From Ichthyosporea sp. XGB-2017a (taxonomy: Eukaryota > Opisthokonta > Ichthyosporea), in assembly GCA_002811675.1 (NCBI GenBank), contig PDIM01000047.1, forward strand, positions 58,452 to 89,131: 30,680 nt of DNA. Direction: 5' to 3'. The notes beneath the pieces were generated by a model that made no database searches, was not told where the DNA came from, and saw only the letters and a list, made by a program, of their open reading frames with translations. This document shows, one piece after another, positions 1 to 10,885 of this stretch (position 1 is its first letter; every line of letters starts with the position of its first letter). The position numbers and the translations under genes were made by a program.

Positions 1-425
1 AAAAGGAAAAATAAAAAAAAAAAAAAGAAAAAAATCAGGAAAATGTAAATAGTAAATATCGAAGAGCAACCCTGAGAAACCCAATTTGTAAAATAGCTTT
101 TGTATTAGCATAACTATGTAACAATTAAACAAAACAAAAATAAAAGAAAAAAAGACAATAAAAAGAAAGAAAGAAAGGTTTATCCGTCGGGGCCCACCTC
201 CACAAAAGAAATTAAAAAGTATCAAGAGAAAGGGTAATTGTTGCCTCTTTAGGTTATTTTGTTGCAAATATTTGCTACATTGTTTACTCCACCCCTGCAC
301 TATATATTTGTATTTCATTTCATTGTTTTTTGTTTTGTTTTGTGTATTATTATTGCATGTAGATTTTTGTTATTTATTTTTTATTTTGGTTGTTTTTGAT
401 TTCAGGGAGAGATTAAGGCTTCGTC
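1..425. other. Intergenic/5' leader region upstream of the RasGEF gene
   Basis: A-rich DNA at the very start (runs of A with G interruptions), then T-rich sequence from about 250. A pyrimidine-rich stretch ending in TTTTTGATTTCAG at 393-405 looks like a 3' splice site just before the RasGEF start codon, so an intron in the 5' untranslated region is possible. The 71-codon open frame at 272-487 is mostly this T-rich tract and is not considered a gene. Nothing else recognised. Confidence 0.5.
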
Positions 426-3400
426 ATGGCAGAAGAAAGAAAAAGGCATCAAGCTACGCTCTTAAGCCTAGAAAAGAGTATCACTGACTACAATGAAGAA
501 AAGGGGGTCCTGTTTAAATTCACTATGCCTAATCCGAAAGTAAGTAAAACTTTTGTGGCTTGTTTATATGGCAAATCTTTCTTTTCTTACATAATGGAAT
601 GAGCTTAGTCGCTGGTCTATGAAGGCAACATTAGAATTAGCCACAGCATTGATCAAAATACGCGTGGCACGAAGACAATTCGGATCATGAGCACCTCTAC
701 AATACAAGACATATGTGAAAAGCTATTATCTAAAATTTCAGGTGCAGAGAATAGCAAGAATTGGACTTTAACAGTAAAAAATGGTAAGTTGAGCCATAAA
801 GGCTACCAAAACTGAAGATAGTGGAAAATTTAAACCCCTGATTACTAAAAGTGACTCTTCATCGTGTAGGAGCTCGTCAGCTGAATAGAAGTGATACTCT
901 CCTTCCCATGATTCTGGAGAGTTTTAACGAGTCGAAGAAGGAAATGGAAATAGACTTAACTGAGTGCGAAGAAGGGGATCAGATTGTTTCTGAGCGGAAG
1001 GCTGATTGGGCAGAGGGCTATTTCTATCATTTCCCAGGGCCTTTGGAGAGGGTCAGTGCCACTAAAGAAGAAGGTAAGATGCACTTCTTTGCTTCTATGT
1101 TAGAGCTTATGGCTGTACACATGTAATAGATAGATATATGCTCAACTTAGGACTGCTATATTTCGGTTTTTGCTTTTGTAGCTCGAGAAGATGTTGCCTC
1201 TCTTTTCAATTCTTTGTGTGACCATATTGATGATATAACGGCGGCTTTAATCCGAAGAGGCAGAGAGGTTGGGACCGACGAAGATCTTCGAAAAGAAGAG
1301 CAGCTTGTCCCTGTATTGCTTAGGACACTGGTGGGCTTGTATAAAGACTATACAAAACTAATACTCGAAAACGACTATGAGATATTCCCTGTTCTGAAAC
1401 TTGTTTCAAGAACTGCAGTTTCTCAAACGCAGACAAATCTTCGCGAATTTTTGGCCCAAGCCAAAGCTTTGCTAACCTGCACTGAGAAATACAGCAAAAC
1501 GTTGGAAGCTCGGCTCAATGAATTTTCTTCGCTGAGCATTCTTCTGAAAACAAACATTCAAAGCTTTATGAGTATCATTGTCAACCTTCCTGTCCTGGAT
1601 GTCCTGTTACGAGAAGATCGCGCAGGCTTTAGCAAAATAGACGAGTTTTTAGTGGTTGAAACAGAAGAGATGCAGAGTTTAGTTGTTTTAGTTTATTCCA
1701 CCTCTGTGGCAAGATCAATGCTTAATTTATTTCATCTGGTTGACAACAAAAAGAAGAAAGATTTTAAATATACGGCAAAAATCATGAGTGATTTAGGTGC
1801 TTTATTTATTCAGTCTAGCTTTAAAACAGAAAAGACACTGTCTATACTTTCCGAATCGGAATTTGGAAGCTTTGTAGAGCTTTCCAATAGCCTCCAGTTT
1901 TCTATTGAAGAATCCCTCAAAGCAACGACTATTGCGTCAGGAATAGCTCCTCCTCCGGAAGCGTCAATTTCTATGATTATTTCTTTCCTTCATTTTTTTG
2001 ACAACTTAATGAAAGTGTCCCACTTTGTTATCGAACACAACTCAATGCTCGGTATGCCACAAACAGCTTCAAGCGCTTTATCCATTATAGAAGGCCTGCC
2101 GACTCTCGAGCATTCTCCACCATCAGAGACTGAAGAAAATATTGCTGAATCATCAACTAAATCAGACTATATCTTCCTGAGCCCAGAGTATCTTGATGAC
2201 TTTGATATCAACACTATTGTCAAGAAAGGTGTGGAAGATTGCATCGATGCTTTTGTAAAGTTGAAACAACAATTCTGGAATATGTTGCAAGATAGTTCCA
2301 ATTTGGAAGAAAACGCTTTGATAATAGCTTCTAACAAGATCTTAACTGTGGCGTCCCAGCTTGAGTATGAAATTGATAGCTTAGAGTTAGGAAGGTTGTC
2401 AAATGATTTTCCTGACGATATTGAAGAACTTTTTCAAAACGTAAACCCCTTGGCCGAGCATTGCTTTTTATTTATTTTAAAAACAAATATTGCTACAGCC
2501 TATTGGCCACCTCCTAACTCAAAGAAAGAACTTCAAGAAGCGTTGGGTGTATTGAGCGAGCAAATCAACAAAGTAGGTGCAAGCGTGAAACAGATTATTT
2601 ATTCACAAAAAAAGGTAGTAGACAGGTTTCGAAGGCAAAGTGCGGCCTTTGAAGAAGAACGTAAGAATGCATCTGACCTGAGAAAGGTGTTATCCGAAAA
2701 GACACATTCCTATTCAATGGAAAATTCACTTGGCGGAAACGACAAAACATCTGTAAATGAAAACGAAAATCAGGCGGAAAGCGAAATTTTCAAAAAGAAG
2801 TTTGGCTTCGAGACAAAGACCATTGAGGAAATCTTTCAGGAAACTACGAACGATATTTCAAACTTGCAAATGGATACGGAAAAAGAAGGGACTGTTAGAG
2901 GGGGCACAGTCGAAAGCCTAATAGAAAAACTTACCCACCACAGTACCTTGGATCCCATATTCACGGAGATTTTAGTTTTGACATATAGCTCATTCATGAA
3001 TTCTGAAGATCTTCTAACACTACTTATTGAGAGGTATCAAAAAACATCACTGATGAAAGCAATAGTTGAACCATCCCTCGCAAGTGAATATAATACGAAG
3101 GTGTGCCTCCCCGTGCAGCTTCGAACGTTTAACGTTCTTAAAGTATGGTTGAATGAAAGTTTTGAAGATTTTTCAGAAAATGAAAGCTTGTGCACAATAT
3201 TTCTTGCCTTCGTTCGAAACAGAATGTCCTCTGATATGAAGTCTGCGTCTGAAAAATTACTTAAATTATTCGAACAAAACAGGCTGTATGGTCCCAAGCG
3301 GTTTGCACTTAAACCAGCTGAACAACCGCCTAAATCCCACCTTCCACCAGAATTAGGCAATTTTGATCTTCTTGATATTAACCATGAAGAGCTAGCCCGA

Positions 3401-4081
3401 CAACTCACACTAATCGAATACAACCTGTTTAAGCGAATTGGTCCGATGGAGTATGCAGGTTTAGCTTGGAGCAAAAAGCATTTGCAACACAAAGCAGCGA
3501 ATATATTAAATTTGATTGGACGTTTCAATCAAGTTTCATACTGGGTTGTGGCGACAATTGTAAGCAATCAAAAACTGCAAAACCGCAGGGCATATATAAA
3601 ATTTTTCATTCGCACTGCCAAGCACTGTTCGGACATGAACAACTTCAATGGGACATTTGCCATACTTTCTGGGTTATCAAACTCTGCAGTTTCGAGAATG
3701 AAGAAAACTTGGAAAACAATACCAAAAGATCAAGAAGTGTTCAATGAGCTTTTCAGTCTTTTTGATAACAACAATAGCAAATATCGCAACCGTCTTCATA
3801 TTCTACAGCCACCTTGTATTCCATACCTCGGAGTTCACCTTCAGGATCTGACATTTATTGAAGATGGTAACAATGACAATTTACCCAACGGACTTATAAA
3901 CTTTGCCAAAAGGCGACTTTTCTGCGAAGTGATTCGAAGTCTTCGTTTCCTTCAGCAAACACCGTACCCTTTTGCTCAGGTGACCACTATTCAAAGCTTT
4001 TTACAAAATATTGGTACAAATTTAACTGAAGACGAAATGTACAAAATGTCTTTGGATGCCGAACCCCGTGACCCCAAGTGA
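426..4081 (+). CDS. RA-like domain plus CDC25-type Ras guanine nucleotide exchange factor (4 exons)
   Basis: Exons, read from splice signals and phase: 426-539, 609-783, 870-1073, 1182-4081. Introns are 69, 86 and 108 nt, all starting GTAAGT or GTAAGA and ending TAG. The product is 1092 aa. The ATG at 426 has G at -3 and +4. Residues about 29-120, built from exons 1-3, read like a Ras-association/ubiquitin-like fold (YEGNIRIS, a threonine-rich KTIRIMSTST strand, then helix and WTLTV strand). Residues about 138-690 are a long, mostly helical region I do not recognise. About 697-815 is RasGEF_N (LIEKLTHHS ... LLTLLIERYQ). About 854-1080 is the CDC25 catalytic domain, with NNFNGTFAILSGLSNSAVSR (helical hairpin that opens the Ras nucleotide site) followed by MKKTW, and PCIPYLGVHLQDLTFIEDGN. 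By family it exchanges GDP for GTP on a Ras or Rap GTPase; the exact GTPase is unknown. Exchange domain very sure; RA call moderate. Confidence 0.9.
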
Positions 4082-4098
4082 ACCCCGAAGGTTTATTT
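4082..4098. other. 17-nt gap between convergent stop codons
   Basis: The RasGEF TGA (4079-4081) and the TAA of the opposite Urb2-like gene (4099-4101 on the minus strand) are separated by only 17 nt. At least one, and probably both, mRNAs must run into the other gene's coding region, giving complementary 3' ends. The first AATAAA on the plus strand that I see past the RasGEF stop is at 4483-4488, inside the Urb2-like gene. Confidence 0.9.
4092..4097 (-). terminator. Poly(A) signal AATAAA of the Urb2-like gene
   Basis: On the minus strand AATAAA begins one base after the TAA stop. Cleavage would usually fall 10-30 nt further on, inside the 3' coding end of the RasGEF gene. Confidence 0.5.
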
Positions 4099-7000
4099 TT
4101 ACATTTTCCCTTTGTATTCGTGATACTTTTTATAGCTATTATGTATACCTTTGAATGTTTCTTTGGAAGAATTGTCTAGAGATGAAAACATAAGCATCAA
4201 TTCATGCTCACCACACGAATCCACCAGCACATACATTCCAGAAAGCAAACTATCTCGAAACGTATCGCTTACACTAAAGTTGTGGAAATGATAAACGCAA
4301 TCACTTAGAATATACGGGGCGTATTTGCTAATTGATTTTTTGTTTCCCGCCATCTCTTCAAAAAGACGAGCCAGATTTTCAATGGCAAGTTTCATTCCCG
4401 AGCGCTCAGTTTGACCAACATCAGTTATTTTGAAAAGCCTTAAGTGAAATGCGATTGACACGAGCATGCTTCGAATACATCCAATAAAAGAATGAAATAT
4501 TTCAATTGTCTTTTCAGAATGTTTTCTTAAAATCATGAACAAAGTAGTATAGATACCCGCAGACAATTCAAGATATGTACATAATTCTTCATTAGTTTCG
4601 GCTCTAAAAGAAGGACAAACGCTGACACTTTCTAAGACAAGACTGATATCTCTGGAGGAAAAATTGACACTTTCAGTCTGTGCAATTTCTGATATACACT
4701 GAAGGGATGGGGTGACTATTTCCTTAATGACGTACTCATTCCAGACCACCGACTTCGCCTCTTGCAAAATGACACTAAGTCTCAAACAAAAAGGAACCAG
4801 AACATTTTTCAAAAGCCTTCGCTTCCATGAACTACTCTTACTTTGAAGAACCATTTTAAGACACCTAATAGAAACCACACACCCAGACAGGCTCCCCATA
4901 TTACTACTGAACCCTGAGCATTCAGACAAGTGGACTCTTATCTGCTTCAAAAATAACGCGAATTGTTCAGGATTGCAAGTGAACAGCATGGCCTGAACGA
5001 AGTCACTCACTACACGCGAGTCTGTTTTCGATCCCAATACAGCTGGATAGAGCACGTTAAGCAAATATTCAATCATACAAGTGTAGTCTGAGACAGATGA
5101 TGTACCAAAGAGTAAGAATGTTGACCAAAATGACTTCAAAAATGAAACATATGAAGACAAAAAGGGGCTTTCGATACACCTTGCAGCGGAACCTTCCCGA
5201 AGTTGCTTTTCAACACGACTGATAGAGCTATGGAATGCACTCCAATCATCAGGGTCAGTCGGATTTTCAAAATCTTTGTCGACATTATTTTTGTACTTCA
5301 CAATAGCTTCCTGCAAGTGCAATAGGGAAGCACTAGTTTCAAGGACAAATGGCGTCCCCCTGTCGGTAAATATATCATTCTCGGACTTCATAAGCTCAAC
5401 AAGTGAGTCTCTGTTGCCACTGTATGCATGCTTACAAACGGTTTGAAAAGATGCTTTAAAAATCCGTTCTACCACAGACTTAACAAAAATTGCCTCATTC
5501 TCAGGGAGATCTTTCTCATTCAACACAAGAGCATCATTCAGCACTCCACAAAGCGCTTTGATCAAACAGCATCCGACACTTTCTTTATAAGCCTGGGATG
5601 TGATTGATAAAAACATAGGGGCTGTCTTTTCAAAGTGTTGCAAAGCAGCTTCAGCCCCATTGGTATTCGTTTTAAGGAGATATTTGAAGAAGCTCGAGAA
5701 AGAGCAACATACATACTTTGAAAATGATTCCAGAGCTAGCTCATTCTCCGGAAGCATAATAGTACCTTTTTGGCTCATTTGAAGAAAATAAGTGACAGAT
5801 GACAATGCAAGTGTTGTCTGGTGCCCTTGAACAAGTCTACCTAATTCAATCAGGCACCCCTTCAAAAGCTCTTGGCTAGGGTCGATGGCGCTTGAAGATT
5901 CATTGTAACATGCTATATATAAGCATACACTAATTATACGAAAGCATACAAACTTTTCCTGTTCTGAAACAAATTCAACATTATACGAAGACAACAGGGA
6001 AAGGCAGTTCATAACTGCACAAGTCACCTTCGGTTTGAAATCTTTCTTTTGTGAATTAAAAAGATCTTCAAGTCCAAAATCGCAAAATTCAGCATATGCC
6101 ATGTCTGCTAACTTTTGCAATTTCGCAACGGAAAAGTTACTCTTCACTAAAGAGCACATGCATTTCAAAATGCTTTTTAGCAGTGACTTTCTTAGCAACT
6201 GATTTTCTCTAATGGAAAAGAAGGAAAGTATGGGGATTACACTCAACGAGCCAGTCGTCTTCTCTGTTGGCGTAACAATAATTGCTTTTACAATAGCATC
6301 CACAGCTTCTTCAGATACAATGGACGATTGATTTAGTATGTGTGGCATTTCCCTACTTGAAGTAATAAAGCAAGCATCTTCAACTGACAACTCCAATAAA
6401 GCTTTGCGGCCGAAATTTGCTTCGTCTTGCATGGTCAAGAAAGAAGGACACAAGCAGCTCATCCTAAGAATAGTCAAATCTACAAGTGAATTTTCCTCAA
6501 TTAAAGGTTCTCCCACATTATAAAGAGGTTTTAGAGACAGTATGCACTTGATTGAGCACACTAACGAATAAAATAAAGTCCCTGTCAAAGGCAACGAAGA
6601 CTCAAGAAATTTGGTGATATGTTCTTTCAATCGTTCGATTCTCTTCGCCGCTTCCAGTCGCTGTTGTGACATATCCTCGGAGGACGACAAAACAGAAATA
6701 CATGCAGCTGTAACGTACTCAAGACATGACCACAAGTGAAAAATTGATGATATTAAGCAAGAAAGACTTTTGACACTCTCGCTACTGAACAATTTCCCAT
6801 CCAGTTTATCCGCAAAGAATGGGAAAACGCATTCACGGACCAAAGCCTGGCATTGATCCAAAAGCATTGGCGCATGATGATACTCAATTCGAAATTCTGT
6901 GAGAATTTTCGCAAGTAGAGTATTCACACATGCTAGATATTTCACATCTACTTCGCGCCCACGAAATAACCCCATTGCGGCATTGGTTTTCTTTGGCAAC

Positions 7001-8724
7001 TTTTTCTTCTTTTTAATAGAACTATTTTCCAGAAGGGGAGCAAGTTCTTTTGTCTTTAGCATACTTTCGCCAATTAAAGATACCTTCAAAAGGGGCACTG
7101 CCTGAGCCATCGCAATCCCACAAACGCTCGGTACCAGCAATTCAAGAATGTAATTCGGAATGAACGTAGTTGCACCTTCCTTCGCATTTGTATTTGCCAA
7201 CTTCAAACCAGAGAGAACGCTTTCAACAAGAAATTGAATTTTTCTTAGCTTTACATATAGCTCAATCACACTCTTACAGAAATCAATATAAATTTGTACA
7301 TCTTCTCCATTTTCCCCAACTTCAAATAGAACTCTCCACAGTGCCGGCAAATGAGGCTCAATTAAATAGAAATTAATTTCAACAATGCAGCTGAAAACTG
7401 AAATTGTTTCTTTTAAAGTACTTTGGGTATTTGCGTCGGCAACAACCCTTTCAAGCAAGTTTGAGAGCCACTTTTTCTCCAACGAACAATTTCGTGATTT
7501 TTCCTGAGACACCGAATACACTTCATACTTCATTAAGAGTCGGACCATCAAAGCTGTACAGTTCAATCGACTACTAGGATTAATGGTCTGCAAACCATTG
7601 AGGATATCATTAAATCGAACAAACACAGAGAACTGAATAGTTTTCGATTCCGACATTACTCCACGCATCTTTTTGGAAGGTGGCTCGACGATCTCGTCAT
7701 TATTTTCAGCTTCCCCCTCGTGTTCGTCATTTTGCCCTTCTAAATCTGCCGAAACAGTTTCTTCTTCGGATGCATCCACTTCCAGTAACGATGATTGTTT
7801 TTTCGAACCAGAAACTTTTGCGTACGATTTCAGAAAGCTTTCAAGTAAGAGAGGCAAGGCTTTCAAACGATATATTTCAGAAATGACAAACCCACTTTCG
7901 TCCTTTCCCCCTTCTAACTCTTCGAAAAGCTGCAGATGATATGGCTTTTGCCCCTTCTTCTCTGCCAAAGCCCCTTGAACAAGAAAAGAAAAGTCTCCCA
8001 AATGTCCTTTGTTGAAAAGTACACTCGAAATGTTTTCCAATAGGACCTCTCTAACATTATCACAAAGTTCTCCTTCTTTGTCAAAGCGCTCGTCATCCAG
8101 AAGAGCCAAAATAGCGCATTTCTTCAAAAGCCCACCTTTTACAAGGGAGACAAATATTTTCTTGTGATTTGGATTTCGTTTTTGCAGTACACTTTCGATC
8201 TTCAGGAAGTCCCTCAAAAAAAGTAAGACAAAAGTTTCCTCCTCAGTGTTCTCCAAAAACAGGAGGGAGAATTTAAGCAAACTTGCCATAAACTCTGTAA
8301 AGTTTTCATACTTTGGCAAAGGGCCTCCTTTTCGATCAGCAAACAGAAGATCGAAACACTTTTTAACCGACTCTAATAGCTTCAAATCAAATTCCTTTCT
8401 TGCTACTGACAAATTCAATATACTACAGATTGGATTTAAAAGGTGCGTGGCATTCGTAATCTCACCTACCCCGTCCTTTCCCATTAAGAGCACAGCCAGC
8501 AAATCCCAATACCTTTCATCTGAGTATATATGCTTTGTCTCTTTATCTTGCGCGTTTTTGTCGTATGTACCCCCTCTGGAACTAAGCTCCCTAATCATAT
8601 ATTCGCAAAGAGTCTTCTGTTTCTTTGGAAAAAACCTATCGTCATTCCAGATGTTTTGAACAGATTTCAACCTCTCGTCGGGTGTCATCGAGGACCCCTT
8701 CAATCTCTTCATCAACTCCTCCAT
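4099..8724 (-). CDS. URB2: Urb2/Npa2-like nucleolar pre-60S ribosome biogenesis factor
   Basis: Single exon of 1541 aa, starting MEELMKRLKG at an ATG (8722-8724). The C-terminal ~200 residues match the Urb2/Npa2 domain pattern. They end with SLLSGMYVLVDSCGEHELML, an SSLDNSSKETFKGIHNSY helix and YKKYHEYKGKM, the usual closing signature of the family. The rest is helical and HEAT-like with no enzymatic motif. An acidic stretch (about 315-345) followed by PPSKKMR, and a lysine-rich SIKKKKKLPKK block near 566-580, look like nuclear/nucleolar targeting. Length is near that of human URB2 (about 1500 aa). In yeast the family acts with Npa1/Urb1 and helicases in early pre-60S particles for 27S pre-rRNA processing. 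It converges with the RasGEF gene 17 nt away. The assignment rests mainly on the C-terminus. Confidence 0.78.
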   Translation of the reverse strand: MEELMKRLKGSSMTPDERLKSVQNIWNDDRFFPKKQKTLCEYMIRELSSRGGTYDKNAQDKETKHIYSDERYWDLLAVLLMGKDGVGEITNATHLLNPICSILNLSVARKEFDLKLLESVKKCFDLLFADRKGGPLPKYENFTEFMASLLKFSLLFLENTEEETFVLLFLRDFLKIESVLQKRNPNHKKIFVSLVKGGLLKKCAILALLDDERFDKEGELCDNVREVLLENISSVLFNKGHLGDFSFLVQGALAEKKGQKPYHLQLFEELEGGKDESGFVISEIYRLKALPLLLESFLKSYAKVSGSKKQSSLLEVDASEEETVSADLEGQNDEHEGEAENNDEIVEPPSKKMRGVMSESKTIQFSVFVRFNDILNGLQTINPSSRLNCTALMVRLLMKYEVYSVSQEKSRNCSLEKKWLSNLLERVVADANTQSTLKETISVFSCIVEINFYLIEPHLPALWRVLFEVGENGEDVQIYIDFCKSVIELYVKLRKIQFLVESVLSGLKLANTNAKEGATTFIPNYILELLVPSVCGIAMAQAVPLLKVSLIGESMLKTKELAPLLENSSIKKKKKLPKKTNAAMGLFRGREVDVKYLACVNTLLAKILTEFRIEYHHAPMLLDQCQALVRECVFPFFADKLDGKLFSSESVKSLSCLISSIFHLWSCLEYVTAACISVLSSSEDMSQQRLEAAKRIERLKEHITKFLESSLPLTGTLFYSLVCSIKCILSLKPLYNVGEPLIEENSLVDLTILRMSCLCPSFLTMQDEANFGRKALLELSVEDACFITSSREMPHILNQSSIVSEEAVDAIVKAIIVTPTEKTTGSLSVIPILSFFSIRENQLLRKSLLKSILKCMCSLVKSNFSVAKLQKLADMAYAEFCDFGLEDLFNSQKKDFKPKVTCAVMNCLSLLSSYNVEFVSEQEKFVCFRIISVCLYIACYNESSSAIDPSQELLKGCLIELGRLVQGHQTTLALSSVTYFLQMSQKGTIMLPENELALESFSKYVCCSFSSFFKYLLKTNTNGAEAALQHFEKTAPMFLSITSQAYKESVGCCLIKALCGVLNDALVLNEKDLPENEAIFVKSVVERIFKASFQTVCKHAYSGNRDSLVELMKSENDIFTDRGTPFVLETSASLLHLQEAIVKYKNNVDKDFENPTDPDDWSAFHSSISRVEKQLREGSAARCIESPFLSSYVSFLKSFWSTFLLFGTSSVSDYTCMIEYLLNVLYPAVLGSKTDSRVVSDFVQAMLFTCNPEQFALFLKQIRVHLSECSGFSSNMGSLSGCVVSIRCLKMVLQSKSSSWKRRLLKNVLVPFCLRLSVILQEAKSVVWNEYVIKEIVTPSLQCISEIAQTESVNFSSRDISLVLESVSVCPSFRAETNEELCTYLELSAGIYTTLFMILRKHSEKTIEIFHSFIGCIRSMLVSIAFHLRLFKITDVGQTERSGMKLAIENLARLFEEMAGNKKSISKYAPYILSDCVYHFHNFSVSDTFRDSLLSGMYVLVDSCGEHELMLMFSSLDNSSKETFKGIHNSYKKYHEYKGKM

Positions 8725-9068
8725 CCCTAAGAAGATTCAAGTTCCTATAAATCTTCACCCTGAGCAAATATACTCCGCCAACCCATTAAAAACAAAATCA
8801 ACAATCAACAATGGAAAATAATACAAATAAATAAAAAACAAAAATATTATAATATTTATTATTTTCCTTCTTCACCGAGAGTTGGCGAGCGACGGGTGCC
8901 ATGTGAGGTCTGAGAATTTCTTACCAAGGGGAGGGGGGGCATAGGGGGCCCTACGGATTCTGTTTTGCATTGAGCTGCGACCACTCGTTCAATTATTCTT
9001 TCATGAATACCTTCTTTCTTCGGAACACACCGCCCTGCATGCCCAAGAATCCGTGTCTCATGCCATTT
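8725..9068. promoter_or_regulatory. Upstream region of the Urb2-like gene
   Basis: About 340 nt that should hold the minus-strand Urb2-like promoter. It contains A/T-rich sequence (8785-8870), then a G-rich patch (about 8928-8950). No TATA box at a convincing distance was seen. A plus-strand open frame (8970-9245) crosses the boundary but starts with TTG and is not supported. Confidence 0.35.
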
Positions 9069-9735
9069 TTAAATCTCAGAAATAATGAAGTCCACAGTTG
9101 CCTGCGCATATCTATCACGTTCCAGACACTCATCAAAGTCATAGTAATTTTCATTTGGGTCATCTTTGTCTATTCGCTTAAGTACTTCGGTTTCGCTTCA
9201 CCAACGTCTTGCTTGGATCTCTATCTTCCTCCTCCTTCTTCCTAATTGCAATACGTTTTTACTTACCATGATCACCACCGTAATCTACACCTGTTTTGCG
9301 TGACAACTCACAACTAGTTGGCTTTGCTTCTGATAAAAAACACGCGATCTAACAAAAAAGTAAAAAGCGAGAAAAATTCCGGAGCCTCTGGAGTAGTGGT
9401 TGGAGCTCCACTTGTTGGAGGTGCATCCGTCAAGGACTTCAGGAAAGGCAGCACATCGCGTCACACTTGAGACTACTGGAAATAAAGGCCATTAACTTAT
9501 CGCTGATGTCCTGAAGTGCGGAGGGTGTTCGAGCTTTCGTTGAAAGGGCCATCTGAGGGTTAGCCATGGAATGAGGCTGAGCTGTGTTCTTGGGAACAGC
9601 TATTCCTTCATACACATTTGAGTCACAACAGGAGCGACCCAAGGAGCGGAACCACTCCTTGAGCGACCGGGTCGTCCTCATATGGTCGTCCTGTTTGTCC
9701 ACATGTCGAAAGATGAGTTCCGTATTATAAGTTGA
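9069..9735 (-). CDS. Tentative multi-exon gene of unknown function (3' part)
   Basis: Three open stretches on the minus strand join in compatible phase. Exon 9735-9477 (86 codons plus 1 nt) begins STYNTELIFRHVDKQDDH and ends LQDISDKLMAFIS. Exon 9329-9267 is 63 nt, entered after a clean TTTTTTATCAG acceptor and left at a strong GTAAGTAAAA donor. The last exon, 9169-9069, begins after AATAG, reads KDDPNENYYDFDECLERDRY and stops TAA. The implied introns are 147 nt (weak GTAGTC donor) and 97 nt. A possible further 15-codon exon (9874-9830) and 5' exons up to about 10010 could not be resolved. I do not recognise the protein. Short open stretches arise by chance, and both strands are open over part of this region, so this is a lead, not a firm gene. 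Confidence 0.3.
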
Positions 9736-9874
9736 CTCGGTACATTTTTATGGAAGAAGATGACCCCTATTCTAGAGTACTGAGCCAAAATTTTATATCT
9801 TCATCGTTCCGTATCGTCGTCTACTATACATAGTCCGGGGTCATTTTCATCAGCTCCTTCTTCGAGTGGGTCAC

Positions 9875-10885
9875 CTATTATTTGAGAAGCCCAAACTGTT
9901 CTGTAGATCGCCAATTTCACAACTGTGATCGTTACTCAGCTGGCCAACCAGCCCAGCTGATCTCTACAACAAGTGTGGATGAACGAAGCTTGTATAAAAA
10001 GGATCCGCTGCATTTTTATTATCTTGAAAAAAAAAAATAACGGTGGAAAAGTGGCCTGTGACGTTCGCGCCCATACGATTTTTATTTATCTTTAGGCTAT
10101 TGAATCCCCCCCCCCCAGGCCCCCCCTGGATGATCTATGAGCCGCGTGTTTGTGCACCCATAATAATAAATTTTGGGTCCAGCCAGCAGCCTATGCAATA
10201 TATGCAGGGACTCTTTTTTTTTATTATTTTATTATTTCATTTTTTATACCATAAAAGGGAATATAGGAAATAAATTGCGCCCATTACCCCGTACTCTTTG
10301 GGTTTTGGGGTTATTTTGGATTATTTCTTCGTGGTTTTAGCGGCATTCGGGGAAATAGTCATAAATAGACCAAAAATAATGATATGGACCAACCACCGCC
10401 CAGAGAAATGCCATAATTTCACCTCCGCCCAAACTACGTGAATTTCATCCAAATGTACCAGAAAAAAAGGTATAATAAAAAGTGACTCTAATGTCGATCA
10501 TTTTATAGGGATTTAAATTTTGAATTTTTTTATTTTGTTTTTTGGGTTGCCCGGGTGACATAGTCGCATCATGATCATCCAGAGGCTAGTACATTTTCAT
10601 ACAAAATGGGGGATTAACTAATTAATTGCTTCGCTCAATTATTTGCACATGTCATAGTCAACCCCCACTATCAACTCAGCTTGATGATATAAATGATAGA
10701 AATTTAGATGGTTGATATCTATGCAAAGTTGTTTAAAGGTGTTTTATTATTATTAGAGGTGGATTTGGAAAGTTGATTTGATTGAGTAGGGGGGGCGTTG
10801 ATCAGTTTTACGTATACATAAATTCATACACGCATATAGTGCCACACATAATTGTTGTTGTGTATTCAACCCCTCTTCGGAAGCC
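9875..10885. other. Intergenic region upstream of the GT32 gene
   Basis: Holds a T11CAAG minus-strand acceptor-like site (about 10025-10040) that may belong to the 5' part of the tentative gene below 9.9 kb, a C-rich patch at 10106-10129, and two CCGCCCA motifs at 10396-10402 and 10425-10431. The last 100 nt before the GT32 start are the likely promoter/leader. The 76-codon open frame at 10043-10273 is low-complexity and not called. Confidence 0.4.

Noticed and set aside
3037-3528. 163-codon minus-strand open frame inside the RasGEF gene
   Set aside because: Lies opposite the RasGEF_N and catalytic domain, with composition typical of an antisense shadow.
8970-9245. 91-codon plus-strand open frame
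   Set aside because: Starts at TTG, overlaps a better minus-strand exon candidate, and has no recognisable product.
9330-9445. Alternative minus-strand frame reading PFLKSLTDAPPTSGAPTTTPEAPEF
   Set aside because: Preceded by a stop with no convincing acceptor, and has no good donor in phase with the next exon; kept as intron in the tentative model.
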